From: Lolium rigidum
Taxonomy: Eukaryota; Streptophyta; Magnoliopsida; Poales; Poaceae
Length of the DNA: 64,000 bases
NCBI RefSeq assembly: GCF_022539505.1
Contig: NC_061514.1
Location: 334,411,090 to 334,475,089, forward strand
Direction: 5' to 3'
The position numbers and the translations under genes are program-made. Shown here piece after piece: positions 30,368 through 42,692 of the stretch. Every line of letters starts with the position of its first letter. Positions within the stretch are counted from its first letter, which is position 1. The notes beneath the pieces are model-generated. The model saw nothing but the letters and a program-made list of their open reading frames with translations. It had not been told where the DNA came from and ran no database searches.

Positions 30368-33366
30368 TCAATAGGTGCTTGTTGGAGGGCATTGGAGACT
30401 TGGCTACATCATGAAGAATTAAGGGATCTTCATCATTTATATTATCTCAAGCCAAGTCTTTTGGTTATCTTGCTTCTATCATGTATTCAATGTTCCTCCT
30501 TGCGGTAACATGTTCTCAACTCACTTATATTGAAAGTTACTCGCCCCTTTGCATGTGTTAGTTTTGTTCCTAGCATGTGTTTGTATATGTTGTGCTTCCT
30601 ACTTGCTTTTCTTGAGAAATCAAGTCTATGCATGTTGTGTTGCACACCATGTATTTGTGTTTGTGTTGGAGCCTCTTTGCATCTTGTTGTATCTTATATG
30701 GCTCTTATGAGCGATTAATGGACAATCCCATTTTGGGGGAGTGATATTCCTTTGGGAATTTCATGATCCTAAACAATGTGTGTACATGAGGAATATCACT
30801 TAGAATTGATATTGCGAGATTATCTAGTCGCTATGTGGTATGTCATCTTCATGAGAAATTCAAATTCTAATGTCCATTAATATCTCTACTTGGATCTTAT
30901 TTGCCTCTTGTGAAAATGAATTCCTTATCACATTATGGGGGAGTAATAAGCTTTGTGCATATTACAAGCCTAGAAAATGTGAACATTTGAGGTTGTGTCA
31001 CATAGAATTGATATTGTAAAATATCTCTCATATGTGGCATGTTTTCTCAAACAAGTTCCAATTTGCTTAAATGGCTTCATTGCTAATATCTTTGTGGATC
31101 TTTTTTTGTGAAAGTTTTTCTTGGCATGGTTTTTCACAATGTGTCCCTCAATACATTTTTGGAAAACCATATGCTTCAAGTCATACTATTAATTGCTTTG
31201 CATGTTGGTATGAATACTATTAATTGCTTTGCATGTTGGTATGAATACTATTAATTGCTTTGCATGTTGGTATGAATACTATTAATTGCTTTGCATGTTG
31301 GTATGACTAATTGAAGCTATCAAGAAACTCTCTTTGCATGATGGTTAACTCTTATCTTTTACCATATGCTTTATTTGGTGTAAATATGATCTTACATATA
31401 CTTACAAACTACCACCGGGAAATATTTCCTAATATCTCTTGTCCTAGGACAATTGGCAATCTATTATGAGGTAGAAATTTATTGATCATATTTACATTTG
31501 CTCTTGTGTTTAAATTGACTTATTTATTGCCATGAATGTGTTGTGCTTTGACTCCCATGTGTCTTCCTTGCATCTTATGGATCTAATTTGTCTATTCAAA
31601 CTTTCTTAGCATTTTAGTAGATATAGGTAGCGTGATGATCCTAGTTTTGTGCATTTAGTCTTCATATGCAAAATCCTAGATAATGCACTAATCTTGGGGG
31701 AGCTCTCCTATATTTGTTAGAATGCTTAACATCTCTTGATCATTATCAAAAATTTGGTTTTGGGAGACATAAACTTTCTTTTTGGTACTTTGTGCCATCA
31801 TAAAAAGTGTTGAGGGTTTGGTTTGTTTGTTGGAACCTTGCTCTTTTGGGAGTTGGTTATCTCATTCCTTTATGTTTAGGTTTAATTAGCTTCTTATAAT
31901 GAGATAATTCTTTGGAGTCAATCTTGTGTTGATTTGAGTCTTTGATATAATTTGGACAACCATTGTCTCTTGATTTATTTGGTATCTTGTCCAAATTATA
32001 TCTTTCTTTGGTTCTTGAAAGTATTGTGCATGCATCTTTAATATATGTCTATCTTATGGCATGTGTTACTTTCTTTGATCCAATATATAGGGTAAACTCC
32101 ATCAAATCCTAATTTGGCTAAGATGTGCATGAAATTCAATTTCATATCCATATGCACATAGTATTGTGGAGTTTGTCCTATATGTTGTAGTGTGTCTAAC
32201 TACTTTGGACCCAATTAGTTTGGGGACCTTTTTGTACTTACCTTTGTGTTAGGTACAATGGATATGCATTGGATGCTTGTCTCACTCTTGGGGAGAAGTG
32301 GTGACTCAATGGTAACTTGAGGCAAGCTAGGATGGTCAACGAACACATATCTACTACATCCTCACCAATGCTATCTCGGTAACAAGTATCTTCTCATGCA
32401 TATTTTTCTAGCATCCAACCATGTGGTTGCATCTTGGCATGAATCTCTTGATTTGCAAATATTGTGCTTCTTGCAAAAGTCTTAATGAAACCTCTTTATT
32501 GTAAATGTGAGTAATTTGAGATGAGTACATATGTTGGGAAGTATATAAAATCATGCTCATGATTCACCCATCCCATCTATGCCTATCTAGCAATTTTATT
32601 GCATATCAATTCCTCAAGCCTCTCACATGTGCAATATCGATGAAAGTGCAAATTGAGTTATTTCTTTTAGTATCCTCGTTTGTGATACTTGTTGCCTTTC
32701 TAAATGCATCCCAACTATCTTCTATCCCTTGTTGATATTTGTGATGTATTTTAGTTGTTTGTGGTTGAAGCTCATGAATGTACAATAAGATAAAATTGAG
32801 CCTTTGGCCATGCTATTAAGCAAAAAATTCTTATTGGTATATTGCATGACTTCATTTTGGATATCATGCTATATTTCTTTCATATCTATTTTGCGTGTAC
32901 ATGTTTCGTTATGGATAAACATCTTAGTGATTTTGTCCACTTAGTGAAACTTATACACATAAGAGATGATACATCTTCATTTGATATCTTATTTTTTGTT
33001 GTTGTATGTTGATTGGTCATGCTAAGCAATATAATTCATTGAAGAATTTGATGATGCTTTTTGCTCATCCTTGTAATAGTCTTATAATATGCTTTATCAT
33101 GCCTTTCACATATCCTCTTGGTTGAGCCTTTTATTATGGTGCCTCTTACTTGTTGATCAACCATTTGTTTGATGCAAGTGTTAAGCTTAATTTTCTATCT
33201 ACGATCTATTGCAAATTTTTGTTTTAAATGGTAATGAGGGAGTAAGGATTCCATGTTATGCATATTGTATTCAAATGCAACATTTTAATTTATGCATGTA
33301 CCTTGGGGAGCTTCCTCATTTTATTTAAGGCACTATTTTGTGGTGATCATTAGAGTTTAATTCGGT
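30368..33366 (+). other. Pol-less internal region of the Copia-type element
   Basis: About 3 kb of AT-rich sequence have no frame longer than roughly 70 codons and no recognisable pol domain. Short polypurine tracts recur (ttttgggggagtg near 30732, tgggggagtaat near 30936, cttgggggagctc near 31693), resembling polypurine-tract copies. It ends abruptly at the junction with Gypsy integrase near 33368. Confidence 0.75.
31183..31306. repeat. Four perfect 31-bp tandem repeats
   Basis: The unit starts atactattaattgctttgc and ends ttggtatga, four times at period 31. The lack of differences indicates recent expansion. Confidence 0.95.
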
Positions 33367-33370
33367 AGGA

Positions 33371-34431
33371 ATGGACTTCATCACCGGATTGCCCAAATCA
33401 AGTAAAGGAAATGATTCCATCTGGGTAGTGGTCGATAGATTGACCAAAGTCGCTCATTTCATCCCCGTCAAGACCACCTACCAAGGACCAAGACTTGCAG
33501 AATTGTATATCTCACGGATAGTCAGCCTGCACGGAACCCCGAAGTCAATAGTATCTGATAGAGGATCCCAATTTACCTCCCGATTCTGGAAAAAGGTACA
33601 TGAAGGACTCGGAACTAGGTCGAACTTCAACGACAGCCTATCACCCTCGGACGGATGGACGAGATCGAACGAGTCAATCGGATATCGGAAGATATGCTGA
33701 GAGCATGTGTGTTAGAATATGGATCCAAGTGGGAAGACTGCTTACTGTACGCAGAATTCTCGTACAACAACAGCTATCAAACCAGTTTACAAATGGCCCC
33801 CTTTGAAGCCCTGTACGGAAGGAAGTGCCGTACCCCTCTGAATTGGTCGGAAGTTGGAGAGAGTCAAGTCTTTGGACCAGATATTCTCCGGGAAGCTGAA
33901 GAGAAGGTTCACAAGATCCGCGAGTACCTCAAGACCGCTCAATCAAGACAGAAGAGCTACGCCGACAAGAGACGCCGAGAGATGACCTTCGAGATCGGAG
34001 ATTTCGTGTATCTCAAAGTGTCCCCCCTTAAAGGAATGCAGAGATTCCAGCTTAAAGGAAAGCTGGCACCCCGATATGTCGGACCTTTCAAAGTCCTGAG
34101 TCGCCGAGGGGAAGTGTCCTATCAGTTAGAGTTACCCGAAGAAATGTCAACGGTGCACAATGTGTTTCACATCTCGTTACTCCGGAAGTGCTTAGAGGTA
34201 CCTGAGAAGACTGAGGTGTTCAGGAACATCGACCATCGTACTGTGGATATCAACTCAGATCTAACCTACCGCGAAGTACCTATTCGCATTCTCGGAGGAA
34301 GCATTCGGAACCACTCGTACCGGGAGTATCAAGTTTCGAAGATCCAATGGAGTAACCACACCGAAGAAGAGGCCACTTGGGAAAGAGAAGACTTTATGAA
34401 GACTGAGTACCCCAATCTCTTTAGTACCTAG
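33371..34431 (+). pseudogene. Gypsy integrase plus chromodomain, frameshifted
   Basis: The sequence begins at MDFITGLPKSSKG, within the integrase core. WVVVDRLTKVAHFIPV and SIVSDRGSQFTSRFW are conserved core segments, and the Asp of SDRG is one of the catalytic acidic residues. Small indels near 33620 and 33655 break the frame. It reopens from about 33655 to the stop at 34431 with the GPY/F-like stretch (LAPRYVGPFKVL) and a C-terminal chromodomain-like segment (TEEEATWEREDF). Such chromodomains guide integration. The 5' end of the protein is lost by deletion and the frameshifts make it non-functional. Confidence 0.9.
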
Positions 34432-34478
34432 TTTTCTTTAAGATCTCGGGACGAGATCTTTTGTAAGGGGAAAGGGTT

Positions 34479-37400
34479 TGTAACATCCCAAGTTTTCAAC
34501 AATAATAAAGCAAGTGAGAGTTTCAATTACTCAAAATTTACAACAAACAAAAACTTTTCTATGCATATAGTGCCACATATAGATTCATGCATTTAAGTAA
34601 TATTTCTTTTGTGCAATTGCCATGATGAGTGTTAGCATGTTAATCAATTACTATATGAACCCAAATCAAGATCACAAAACCCTAAAATAAGGAGAAATAA
34701 AGAAAATGGGAAAAACCCCTATTCACTCACATACACCATATGCCAAAATGCAAATCCTTCACCAAGGCCATAATTGCTTGCTCCCTTGCTTCTAAAATGC
34801 TTTAATATGATAAACTAACACAATTGCATCATTGGATCATGAATCAAATCAAGAGAAATCAAGAATTCTTCATACATGTGATAATGGTCACTTGGGCTAA
34901 AAATATTTTCTTCACCACTTTGCACCCCTGTATTTCTTAAAACCTAAACTAAACTTTGTCAACCAAAGCCATGTCATCCAAGACCATGTCAAGGTGAGTA
35001 CTTTTCATGTTGACCACCATAGCCGAGTTGACTAGGTTGACCAGAATTAAATGGCCAAAATGGGATCTGAGAATAAAAACAAGATCATCCCAAATTTGAA
35101 AAGTTGCAAATCTTTTCCAAATTGAGTGCCACCACCACCAATACCTCACATTAATTATATCTTTGAGATTCACCAAATAGAATTTCGAAATTTAAATATT
35201 TTTCTCTTGCGGCCATTTCAACAAACACTTGGCAGGCATAGTTTCCAAATTTTGATACACACAAGTGTCCACTGGTTTCTTCACTAAACCACTTTATTTT
35301 GGTGATCATTTGCTAGTTCTAGGACCCCTGCAACCTCCCAGTACCTCCTTGATCGATTAAAGTGAGAGAGAGGGAGAAGAAAATCCTAAACTAGAGCATG
35401 CCGTGGCCATGCCGGCCACCTTTGGCCAAAACCCTTCTCGGCCACTCCCCGTCGAATCTCCATGTCCTCTAGCATCTACACAGCACAAGGACTCACCCCG
35501 TACCGCCCACTCAATTGCTCGTGCACGGCATTGCCCGAACGGCCGTGTCCAAAACGATGCCAGTACGCGCCCATGCCGCGGTGAGCGCGCTCTGGAGCGC
35601 GCCAGGACGCCATGCACTCGAGCGTGATCGTCCTCGCCCTGCATCCCTATCCTGGCGTCGAGCATCTACTCCAAGCACTCTACGCGCTAGACATGCTCAA
35701 GCACCGCCCAGGGCCTTGTCGCCATCGTCCTCGCCGGTGAAGTACCGCGGGTACTGCGGCACTCATCACACGCGCCCGAGCCATCCTCTCGCCCTTTTCT
35801 CTGCGCCAATGCAAGTTGAGCATCGCCAGGACACCGCCTACCTCTAGCCGTCCTTCACTTGCCCTTTGGAGCGCCAGAAGCGCCGCGCCATGGCCGCACC
35901 CTTGCAGCACCCCGCGGCACCCCTCGACGCTATAAATAGAGGCCCTCCCCGGACGCTATCTTCACACCACTCGACTCCCCTCTCACCACCGATCATCCTC
36001 ACCACCATAGTTCGTTCGATTGCTGCCGGAGAAGCCGCAATTTCAAGATCGGAGCCGCCGGGGAACTCAGCTCACCGTCGACGATTGGCGCCACCCCGAG
36101 CGACGCCACTGCTACCAGGCGGCTCAGCACCCTCGACAACGTCGCCTCGTCACCGGTAGGAACCCCGCGGGAACTCCGGTAAGCGCTCCGACCCCCTACC
36201 GACGCCGCGGCCTCGTCGGAATCTCGCCGGAGACGACGAGCTTCGTGAGCCGTTGATCAGCCTTGTGATCTGACGCTCCTCCTCGCTCGTACCGCTTCGC
36301 GCGTTAAGAGCAGCCGACAGGTGGCCCCCACCTTGTCAGCACAGCCCACCCGCACCCGTGGCTTGCTGGGCCGCGCGGTGTTAGTTAAAACGTTTAGGCC
36401 CATTTGCTTTTCCCGCCAGGCCCAAAAATTCAAATCGAATTAATCCAATTAGTTCAAATTCAAATACTGCTGCTCACTTCAAAATTGAATAGTTTGAAAT
36501 CTGCCAAACCAAATCTAGCAAACTTTATATCATTGGAAAGCCCATGAAATTATCTAACTAATGCCACTGGTCTCATGTCCAAATTCGTATTAAATTTTAA
36601 ATGACAAAAATAACAAGGCAGGGCCTTTTATAACTTTAAATAATTATTAAGAATAATCTATAAATGATTTTAAGTTGTTTCCAATTCTAATAAATCACAA
36701 ATAATGTCCTCTAATTGATTATGCAATAATATAGCCATGTTATTTGTATGATCATGGACTAGATCAAATAAGATAGCTATGTAGTAAATTCTAGAACAAT
36801 TCAACTTGGAATTCAAATTTAATAAATAGTATGAGAGCTACTCTCTCATTTAAATCTTGATCCTAAGTAATATAACCAGGGGAAATGACCTAGGCTAATG
36901 AACCCCTGATAATTATTACTTAGAGATTTTAATGTATTTAAAATAGTAGTATGATACTATGTGTAGTGTAGCACTCTAATTAAATTATACTCACATATAA
37001 TAGATATGAAATGTTGACTTGGGTCAACCTATATTTCATACCTGATTATTATATGAGGAGATTAAATCTTAATATAAAGTAAAGAGAAGAAATGAATTTT
37101 CTCTAAGGATCTACATATCAAAAATTAAGAAATAGGAATAATGAGAGGAAATTATTTTCTCCTAAATAAGAATTCCTCAAATAAATCACCATGCCATGTT
37201 TGATTGATAATAGGACCAGAGTGTGAACTTTTTGAGTGTTGCTAGTTTAGTAAGTAAGTTTGGTTTAGTATTTATACCTCGTATTCGTATATAGACGCTA
37301 GTAACGAGGATTATCAAGAGGAGGAGGCCTACTCCCAAGAAGAGGAAGAGAACTTTGATCACTACTCAGCTCAAGGCAAGCTAACCCTTGCTAAATACAA

Positions 37401-38770
37401 ATGCTTAGCTCTACAAGAGCAAAGGCATCATCCCACTTTACTTTTATGTATTACCTATCCCATGATTTTACTTAATTTTACTTTGGCTTATTTATCTTAA
37501 AGTACTTGTTGATTTATGAATTCACTATTGTCTAGAATAGAACAATACTTGGTTTAGATGAACACCCCTCAAGCTAGATAGCACCCCTCATATAGTTGCT
37601 ATTGCTAAACTATTAAAAATTGACTACTCTAGATGGGAACAAGTGATTTTGATATGAATTTGAAACCTTGGAATGATGGTTCATTCCATGGCTTGACTTT
37701 AAGGTGATATTGACCAAGAGAAGATAGTGATTTTTGATATAAACCTGATATGGTTTTGAATGCGATACCCTTCCAATTATACAAGTACCCCCACAATACC
37801 TGATTATGGGTAGGGCTTAACTAGAAACTTGTGTATTTTAGTATGGGTTCCCTCTAAACAAGCATCATAGGGGTTACGCTGAGGCTACCTCCGTATGTGA
37901 GAAATGATGTGAATATGAGGTGAATGTACGACCCAAGCCCCGTGCGGTTCCCGGGTTAACGAGTTGGTTCTCACCGGGAGGCCAAGCTCATGGGGAGAGG
38001 TGCCTATACTAGGACATATAAGTGAAAGGTTATGATTGATGATCCGCGTACTGAGTTACGATGATTCGGGGTTATCCTCGACGGATGAAATCAATATTTG
38101 TGGCACAAGAGTACAACCTCCGCGAGTGTTAAACCTATTCGAATAGCCGTGTCCGCGGTTACGGACGGTTGGAAAGGCCATACTACTTCCTTTATCAGAA
38201 TTTATGTTGGAATAATGATGGTGATTGGGAATTAATTTGGATCCCAAATGAATTGTGGGAATGACACTAATGTTCCCACTTGAGTTAGTCTATTAAATAA
38301 TGAGGATTTTATTAAATGTTTATCAAAAGAAACTTGGCTTTATGCAAATAAACTTAGATCTTAGTACCCCTTTATTATACTCAATATGCTTTACCATAGT
38401 ATTAGTTTGCGAGTACTTTAAAAGTACTCATGGCTTTGCCCCGGCTATTCAAATGCCGGACTATGAAGAGGAGCAACAATATCGGGATGACGGACGGCGG
38501 GACGTCTACGATAACTAGGATCGTCTTCTAACGTCAAGCGTTACTGTGGAATATAGAGTCCACTACTACTACGCTTCCGCTACTTATGTGTGTGTTGAAC
38601 AATCTATTTGTGTAATATTGGATCATGTGATCCCTTGTTGTAAGACTTTATGTGTTGTAATAAATGATGACTCTGAACGACTTACTATTATGTCTCGCAA
38701 AAACAATCTTCCTGGGATTGCGATGTATGATATAATAGGGCATCCGGACTTAAAAATCCGGGTGTTGACA
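34479..38770 (+). repeat. 3' LTR of the Gypsy element
   Basis: 4292 bp from tgtaacatcccaag to gtgttgaca. The purine-rich aaggggaaaggg immediately upstream is the polypurine tract. Inside, a GC-rich promoter-like region (35390-36290) holds tataaata at 35931-35938. No partner 5' LTR is present. Confidence 0.8.
35931..35938 (+). promoter_or_regulatory. TATA box of the Gypsy LTR
   Basis: tataaata in a GC-rich context, followed about 30 bp later by a CT-rich start region (cttcacaccactcgac). A transcript from here would read rightward into the Copia 3' LTR remnant. Confidence 0.6.
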
Positions 38771-40515
38771 GTTATTTCCATAGCAAGCTCTAGTTCATCG
38801 AAAACGGATTCCGCATGAATCACTTGTTGCGTTTTCAATATTGGAGTTTTTCTCGGTTTCTCGTATTGAGAGGTTTCACTCTAAAATACATAGAAAAACA
38901 TACCCCACTTGTTCTTAAGCTTTTCACTCTTTGTGGGGTAGATCTTGTCATCTTCTTTACAGCAAAGTTGGTTTCACCTAAATCCGAGTTTCCTAACTCA
39001 AGTTGTTGCATTTTCCATATTGGAGGTTTTACCGGTTTGCTGTTTATAGATAGGTAAAACCTTTATCCATTTGTTTTCTATCCTACTTTGCTGGACTATG
39101 ATGTTTCTATGCATATTGTTGTAGAGCTCGTTGTTGTGATTTCAACGAGCCCAAGATCATCGAAATCGGAGTCCGGATGCAAAAGTTGTTAAGGTTTTCG
39201 TATCGAGTGTTTGGGCAAAAACTGGGTGGCCGGAACTGCCGCCGGGAACGCCCCGGCACTGCCGCCGGGGCCACCCCGGCACTGCCGGTGGCCAAGGCCG
39301 GCACTGCCGGCCACCCCTGCACTGCCGGTGGAACAAGGCCAGCACTGCCGGCCACCCCGGCACTGCCGGTGGTTCAAGGCCGGCACTGCCGGCCTGTCGC
39401 GATTTTGGCCCCAACGGGCAGAAATCTGAGACCCCTATTTAAGCCCTTCTTCCTCCTCTTTCTCCCCACTTCTTCTTCCTCCTTTTGCTTTCCACCATTG
39501 TTGACCTTGAGAGCTTTCCTCATCCCTCTACTCCTCCAATGATTCTTGAATCCATTTGAGGGAAAAGGAAGAGGAGATCTAGATCTACAATTCTACCAAT
39601 CAAATCCATCTCTTTGTGAGTGGAACTCTCTAGATCTTGATCTTGGTGTTCTTGGTGAATCCCTTTGTTCTTCCTCTCTTATTCCCCCAATAGCTTTTGT
39701 AGCTTTGTTGGAATTTGAGAGAGAAGGACTTGAGCATCTTTGTGGTGTTCTTGCCATTGCATTTGGTGCATCGGTTTGAGTTCTCCACGGTGATTCGTGG
39801 AGGTGAAAGCAAGAAAGTTGTTACTCTTGGGTTCTTGGAACCCTAGACGGATTCTAGACCTTTGTGGTGATTTGTTGGGAGCCTCCAATTAAGTTGTGGA
39901 TGTGTGCCCCAACCTTTGTGTAAGGCCCGGTTTCCGCCTCGAAGGAAATCCCTTAGTGGAACCGTGACCTAGGCCTTTGTGGCGAGGGTCACCGGAGATT
40001 TAGGTGAGGCGCCTTCGTGGCGTTCGGTGTGTGGTGTGAGTACCGCATCTTGGGGTGAGGCCTTTGTGGCGTTGGTGTGCATCGAGCAACCACACCTCAA
40101 GGTGAGCCTCTTGTGGCGTTCGGGAGCACTAAGCAACCGCACCTCTCCACGGAGATTAGCACTCGCAAGAGTGTGAACTCCGGGATAAATCATCGTCTCC
40201 CGCGTGCCTCGGTTATCTCTATACCCGAGCTCTTTACTTATGCACTTTACCTTGTGATAGCCATCGTGCTTGAAGTTATATATATATCTTGCTATCACAT
40301 ACTTGCTTGTATTGCTTAGCATAAGTTGTTGGTGCACATAGGTGAACCATTGCTTAGAATAAGTTGTTGGTGCACATAGGTGAACAATAGTATATAGGCT
40401 TTGGGCTTGACAAAGTAAACGCTAGTTTTATTCCGCATTTGTTAAGCCCATCTCGTAAAAGTTTTAAATCGCCTATTCACCCCCCCCCCCTCTAGGCGAC
40501 ATCCGTGTCCTTTCA
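38771..40515 (+). repeat. Truncated 3' LTR of the Copia-type element
   Basis: 1745 bp matching 26175-27918 of the 5' LTR almost exactly, including the CACTGCCG array (39237-39397) and the TATA-like tatttaag (39436-39443). The first 674 bp of the LTR are missing because the Gypsy insertion plus deletion replaced them. Confidence 0.9.
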
Positions 40516-40905
40516 CCGGAGGAGTCGCCGGCCTCCCCTGCGCGAGCGCTGACTCGCGGAGCTGGATTGCGAGCCCGTCCCACAAAGCGAGCTGTTGGCC
40601 AGTGCCATGGCAATGGCCTCCTCATCTGAAATGTCCGGCGGCTGGGTCTCCGGATCCCACGTCGGCCCGCCGTCGTCGTGGTCGTACTGCGCCATGGTCA
40701 CGTCGCCGTCCTCGTCCTCGTCGCCGTCCTCGTCCGCGTCCTCCTGGTCGTTCTCTTCTTCTTCGGCGGAGATCTCGCGCTCGAAGTAGTTTACGTCGGC
40801 GAGGTAGGCAGCGCGGCGCCGCGCGTCGAACTCCCACGTCCCGAAGGATATCCAGTTGTACGAGTTTATCGCGTGCGCCGGATCCTCCCGCAGATCCGGC
40901 GGCAA
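40516..40905 (-). pseudogene. Acidic ORF fragment carried by the TTA-flanked element
   Basis: About 130 residues on the minus strand begin near 40905. They include SYNWISFGTWEFDARRRAAY, a strongly acidic run of Glu/Asp (residues about 47-70), and DEEAIAMALANSS, which resembles a ubiquitin-interacting motif in pattern only. The frame is cut at 40515 by the LTR retrotransposon. Across the insertion, at 25128-25547, the same strand holds a Pro-rich frame (PPAAPAWDPWPQPP), but it is in a different phase, so the original protein is not established. It could be a captured host fragment or an element-specific protein. Confidence 0.35.
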
Positions 40906-41611
40906 GATCGCTCAGCGGCGGCGCACCTCCTCCCGCCGCTCTCGGCCCACGCGCGGCACGGGGGGGGGGGGACCGGCACGCGCCGAGAGTTCAGGTACCA
41001 GCCCCCTCCCGGCAAGTTCGCGTCCGGCCATGGTACCGGCCGGTTTTCCTCCCACGGCCGCGCGCGAGGTCAACGCGGACGTGCCGGCCGACCCGTGCCT
41101 TCTTGCTGGGAACGCGAGCCGCTAGCCTCCTGGTCGTTCTTCGTCTTCCGGAACGGCCAGCATTTCTTCCCCATGGCGTCGGTGTGGTGGATATTGTGGG
41201 ATTTGGCAATGGTTTTGGTCGGGGAAATGGGCGCCGGCAGCATCCCTTTTAAGGCTCCGACGCCATCTCGCCTTCAATGGCCTGCCAGTGCAACGCCTAC
41301 TAGCTGCGCACGCTCGCGGAAGCCGAGGCACGCCATTAACGCGGCCCCTGCAAAGGCTGTAGCGCGCCGCCCAGAAGTAATGCTGCGGAAGACGAAGCAG
41401 TTGTGCCACTGCCAGGCGGGCCCGTGTGAGGACCGAGCGGACACTTTGCGCGTCCACGCAGCGTCCGCCGAGACGCAAACCTGGCGCATATCCGCGGACT
41501 GCCCGGTCACTTTGCGTCGCCCCGCTGGAACAGGCCCCAGACGCATTTCCGGTCACGGCGGACACAAACGGTCGCTCAGCGTCCGTTTACGTCGCGCCGC
41601 TGGAGATGACC

Positions 41612-42067
41612 TTAGGGCGCCATTGAAAGCTCTGCTGCTGAGCCTACGGCATTCCAGCTAGGATCGACTGGCTTTTGCCGGTGACCATCCATATATAGCT
41701 AGCTTAGGTGGTACAGTAGTACGTACGTGGAAGCGGAATTATCACAACAGACACGTACGCTTCACTGTCCTTTCCTGGTTACTGATCGATCCATGGTGCT
41801 ACTGAGTACTACTCCCTACTAGCTTCTGCATAATTAACCATGGTCCTTTCACGGTGCCGACCGACGGATCCAACGCTAAATTGAACAGCGGTGCGTTGTC
41901 TCTAGCTACATGGCTTGGATGTACGTTATCCTCCGCCTACATGATACATGCATGAACTGATGAACAGTAGTAATAGCAGAGTACAATATCGATCCTACTG
42001 CATGCTTGCATGGATGTAGTACCTTGAATATAGTTGATTGGTTAATTCCTGAAACCTTTAATTCTAG
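41612..42067. repeat. Block X3, right part
   Basis: Block X3 resumes after the nested insertions. cattgaaagctctgctgct matches X1 at about 1978, and ttcacggtgccgaccgacgg matches X1 at about 2195. It runs to the next insertion at 42068. Confidence 0.8.
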
Positions 42068-42692
42068 GGCTTCTGTAGAGAGGTCGTCGCTGCTAATGGT
42101 TTCCTTGCACATGGCCGGCAGGCGGCAGCTACAGCGACAAGATGGTGGGAACCTCGGATCGGGTGTTAAAAGTCCTTCGACCCACCATAGACCGATGTTT
42201 AATTTTCTCCGAAGGATCATCAACATGCTGTTGTTTAGAGTCGATCGTCGAGCATTAGGTCTGGCGTGGTTACTTTCCGTCTACGGTGGAGCGTACTGGT
42301 ATCCAAGCCTCCGCCGTTGAAGTCGAACCAAGTATGTCTTCGTCGAGGAACATGCGATTTTCCTGTCGGGTGTCCCCTTCTTTGTCTAGACGGAGTTGGG
42401 ATTATCTCCGAGCCCATCTCAGTAGTAGCTTCTTCGGAATTACGATCTCTAAAGATCGTGTTTTTTTCAGCTTTAATTGGTGTACTTCAATGACTTTTCG
42501 GCTGCTGCTTCTACAAGGCCTAGAGGCAGCATCGATGTTTACTCATAGTGCACCATCAATGGATGCAGGAGAGAGATGGTGGTAAACTTTTCAAAAACAC
42601 GTTCTATTTCTTTTTCTTGTAAGAATGTTCTTGTAAGGGATGGTTACAAATAATACAAGGCCTTCGGCCTTTTTCGCAAAAAAGAAGTTAGT
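42068..42692 (+). mobile_element. Retroposon insertion, tail degenerate
   Basis: A 625-bp insert relative to block X1/Z1: X1 runs straight through tttctagggctaaatgg at 2399. In this copy ttctag occurs at both 42062-42067 and 42693-42698, a probable decayed target duplication. The 3' end (tacaaggccttcggcctttt, then cgcaaaaaag) looks like a LINE-type tail. No coding sequence. Confidence 0.65.

Larger units (their letters stand above)
33368..38770 (+). mobile_element. 3' half of a chromovirus-type Gypsy retrotransposon
   Basis: Integrase, chromodomain, polypurine tract (about 34464-34477) and a 4.3-kb 3' LTR are present. The 5' LTR, gag, protease, reverse transcriptase and RNase H are missing. 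The right LTR end (gtgttgaca, 38770) abuts gttatttcc of the Copia-type 3' LTR. That is exactly where the Copia 5' LTR has ...gtggttatttcc at 26172-26183, so the original insertion was into the Copia 3' LTR with gttat as the probable target duplication. Confidence 0.85.
25501..40515 (+). mobile_element. Chimeric LTR retrotransposon: Copia-type with an inserted Gypsy 3' half
   Basis: The 15-kb insertion starts tgaaagtgcatggagc and ends gtgtcctttca, flanked by the perfect 5-bp duplication ccgga at 25496-25500 and 40516-40520. The order is a full 5' LTR (25501-27918), primer-binding site, gag, about 3 kb without pol, a junction near 33368, Gypsy integrase and LTR (to 38770), and the last 1745 bp of the Copia-type 3' LTR. 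The missing parts are the Copia pol and 676 bp of the 3' LTR start, and the Gypsy 5' LTR, gag and most of pol. One deletion spanning both explains this. Confidence 0.85.
25150..41611. mobile_element. TTA-flanked DNA element, split by an LTR retrotransposon
   Basis: The left end gggcatctccagctgcgcga and the reverse complement of the right end, ggtcatctccagcggcgcga, form inverted repeats. The duplication tta is at 25147-25149 and 41612-41614. Without the 15-kb retrotransposon the element is about 1.45 kb (25150-25500 plus 40516-41611). A TTA target and gg..atctccag ends suggest a PIF/Harbinger-type element. It carries GC-rich, gene-like sequence (see 40516-40905) but no transposase that I recognise. 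Confidence 0.75.
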
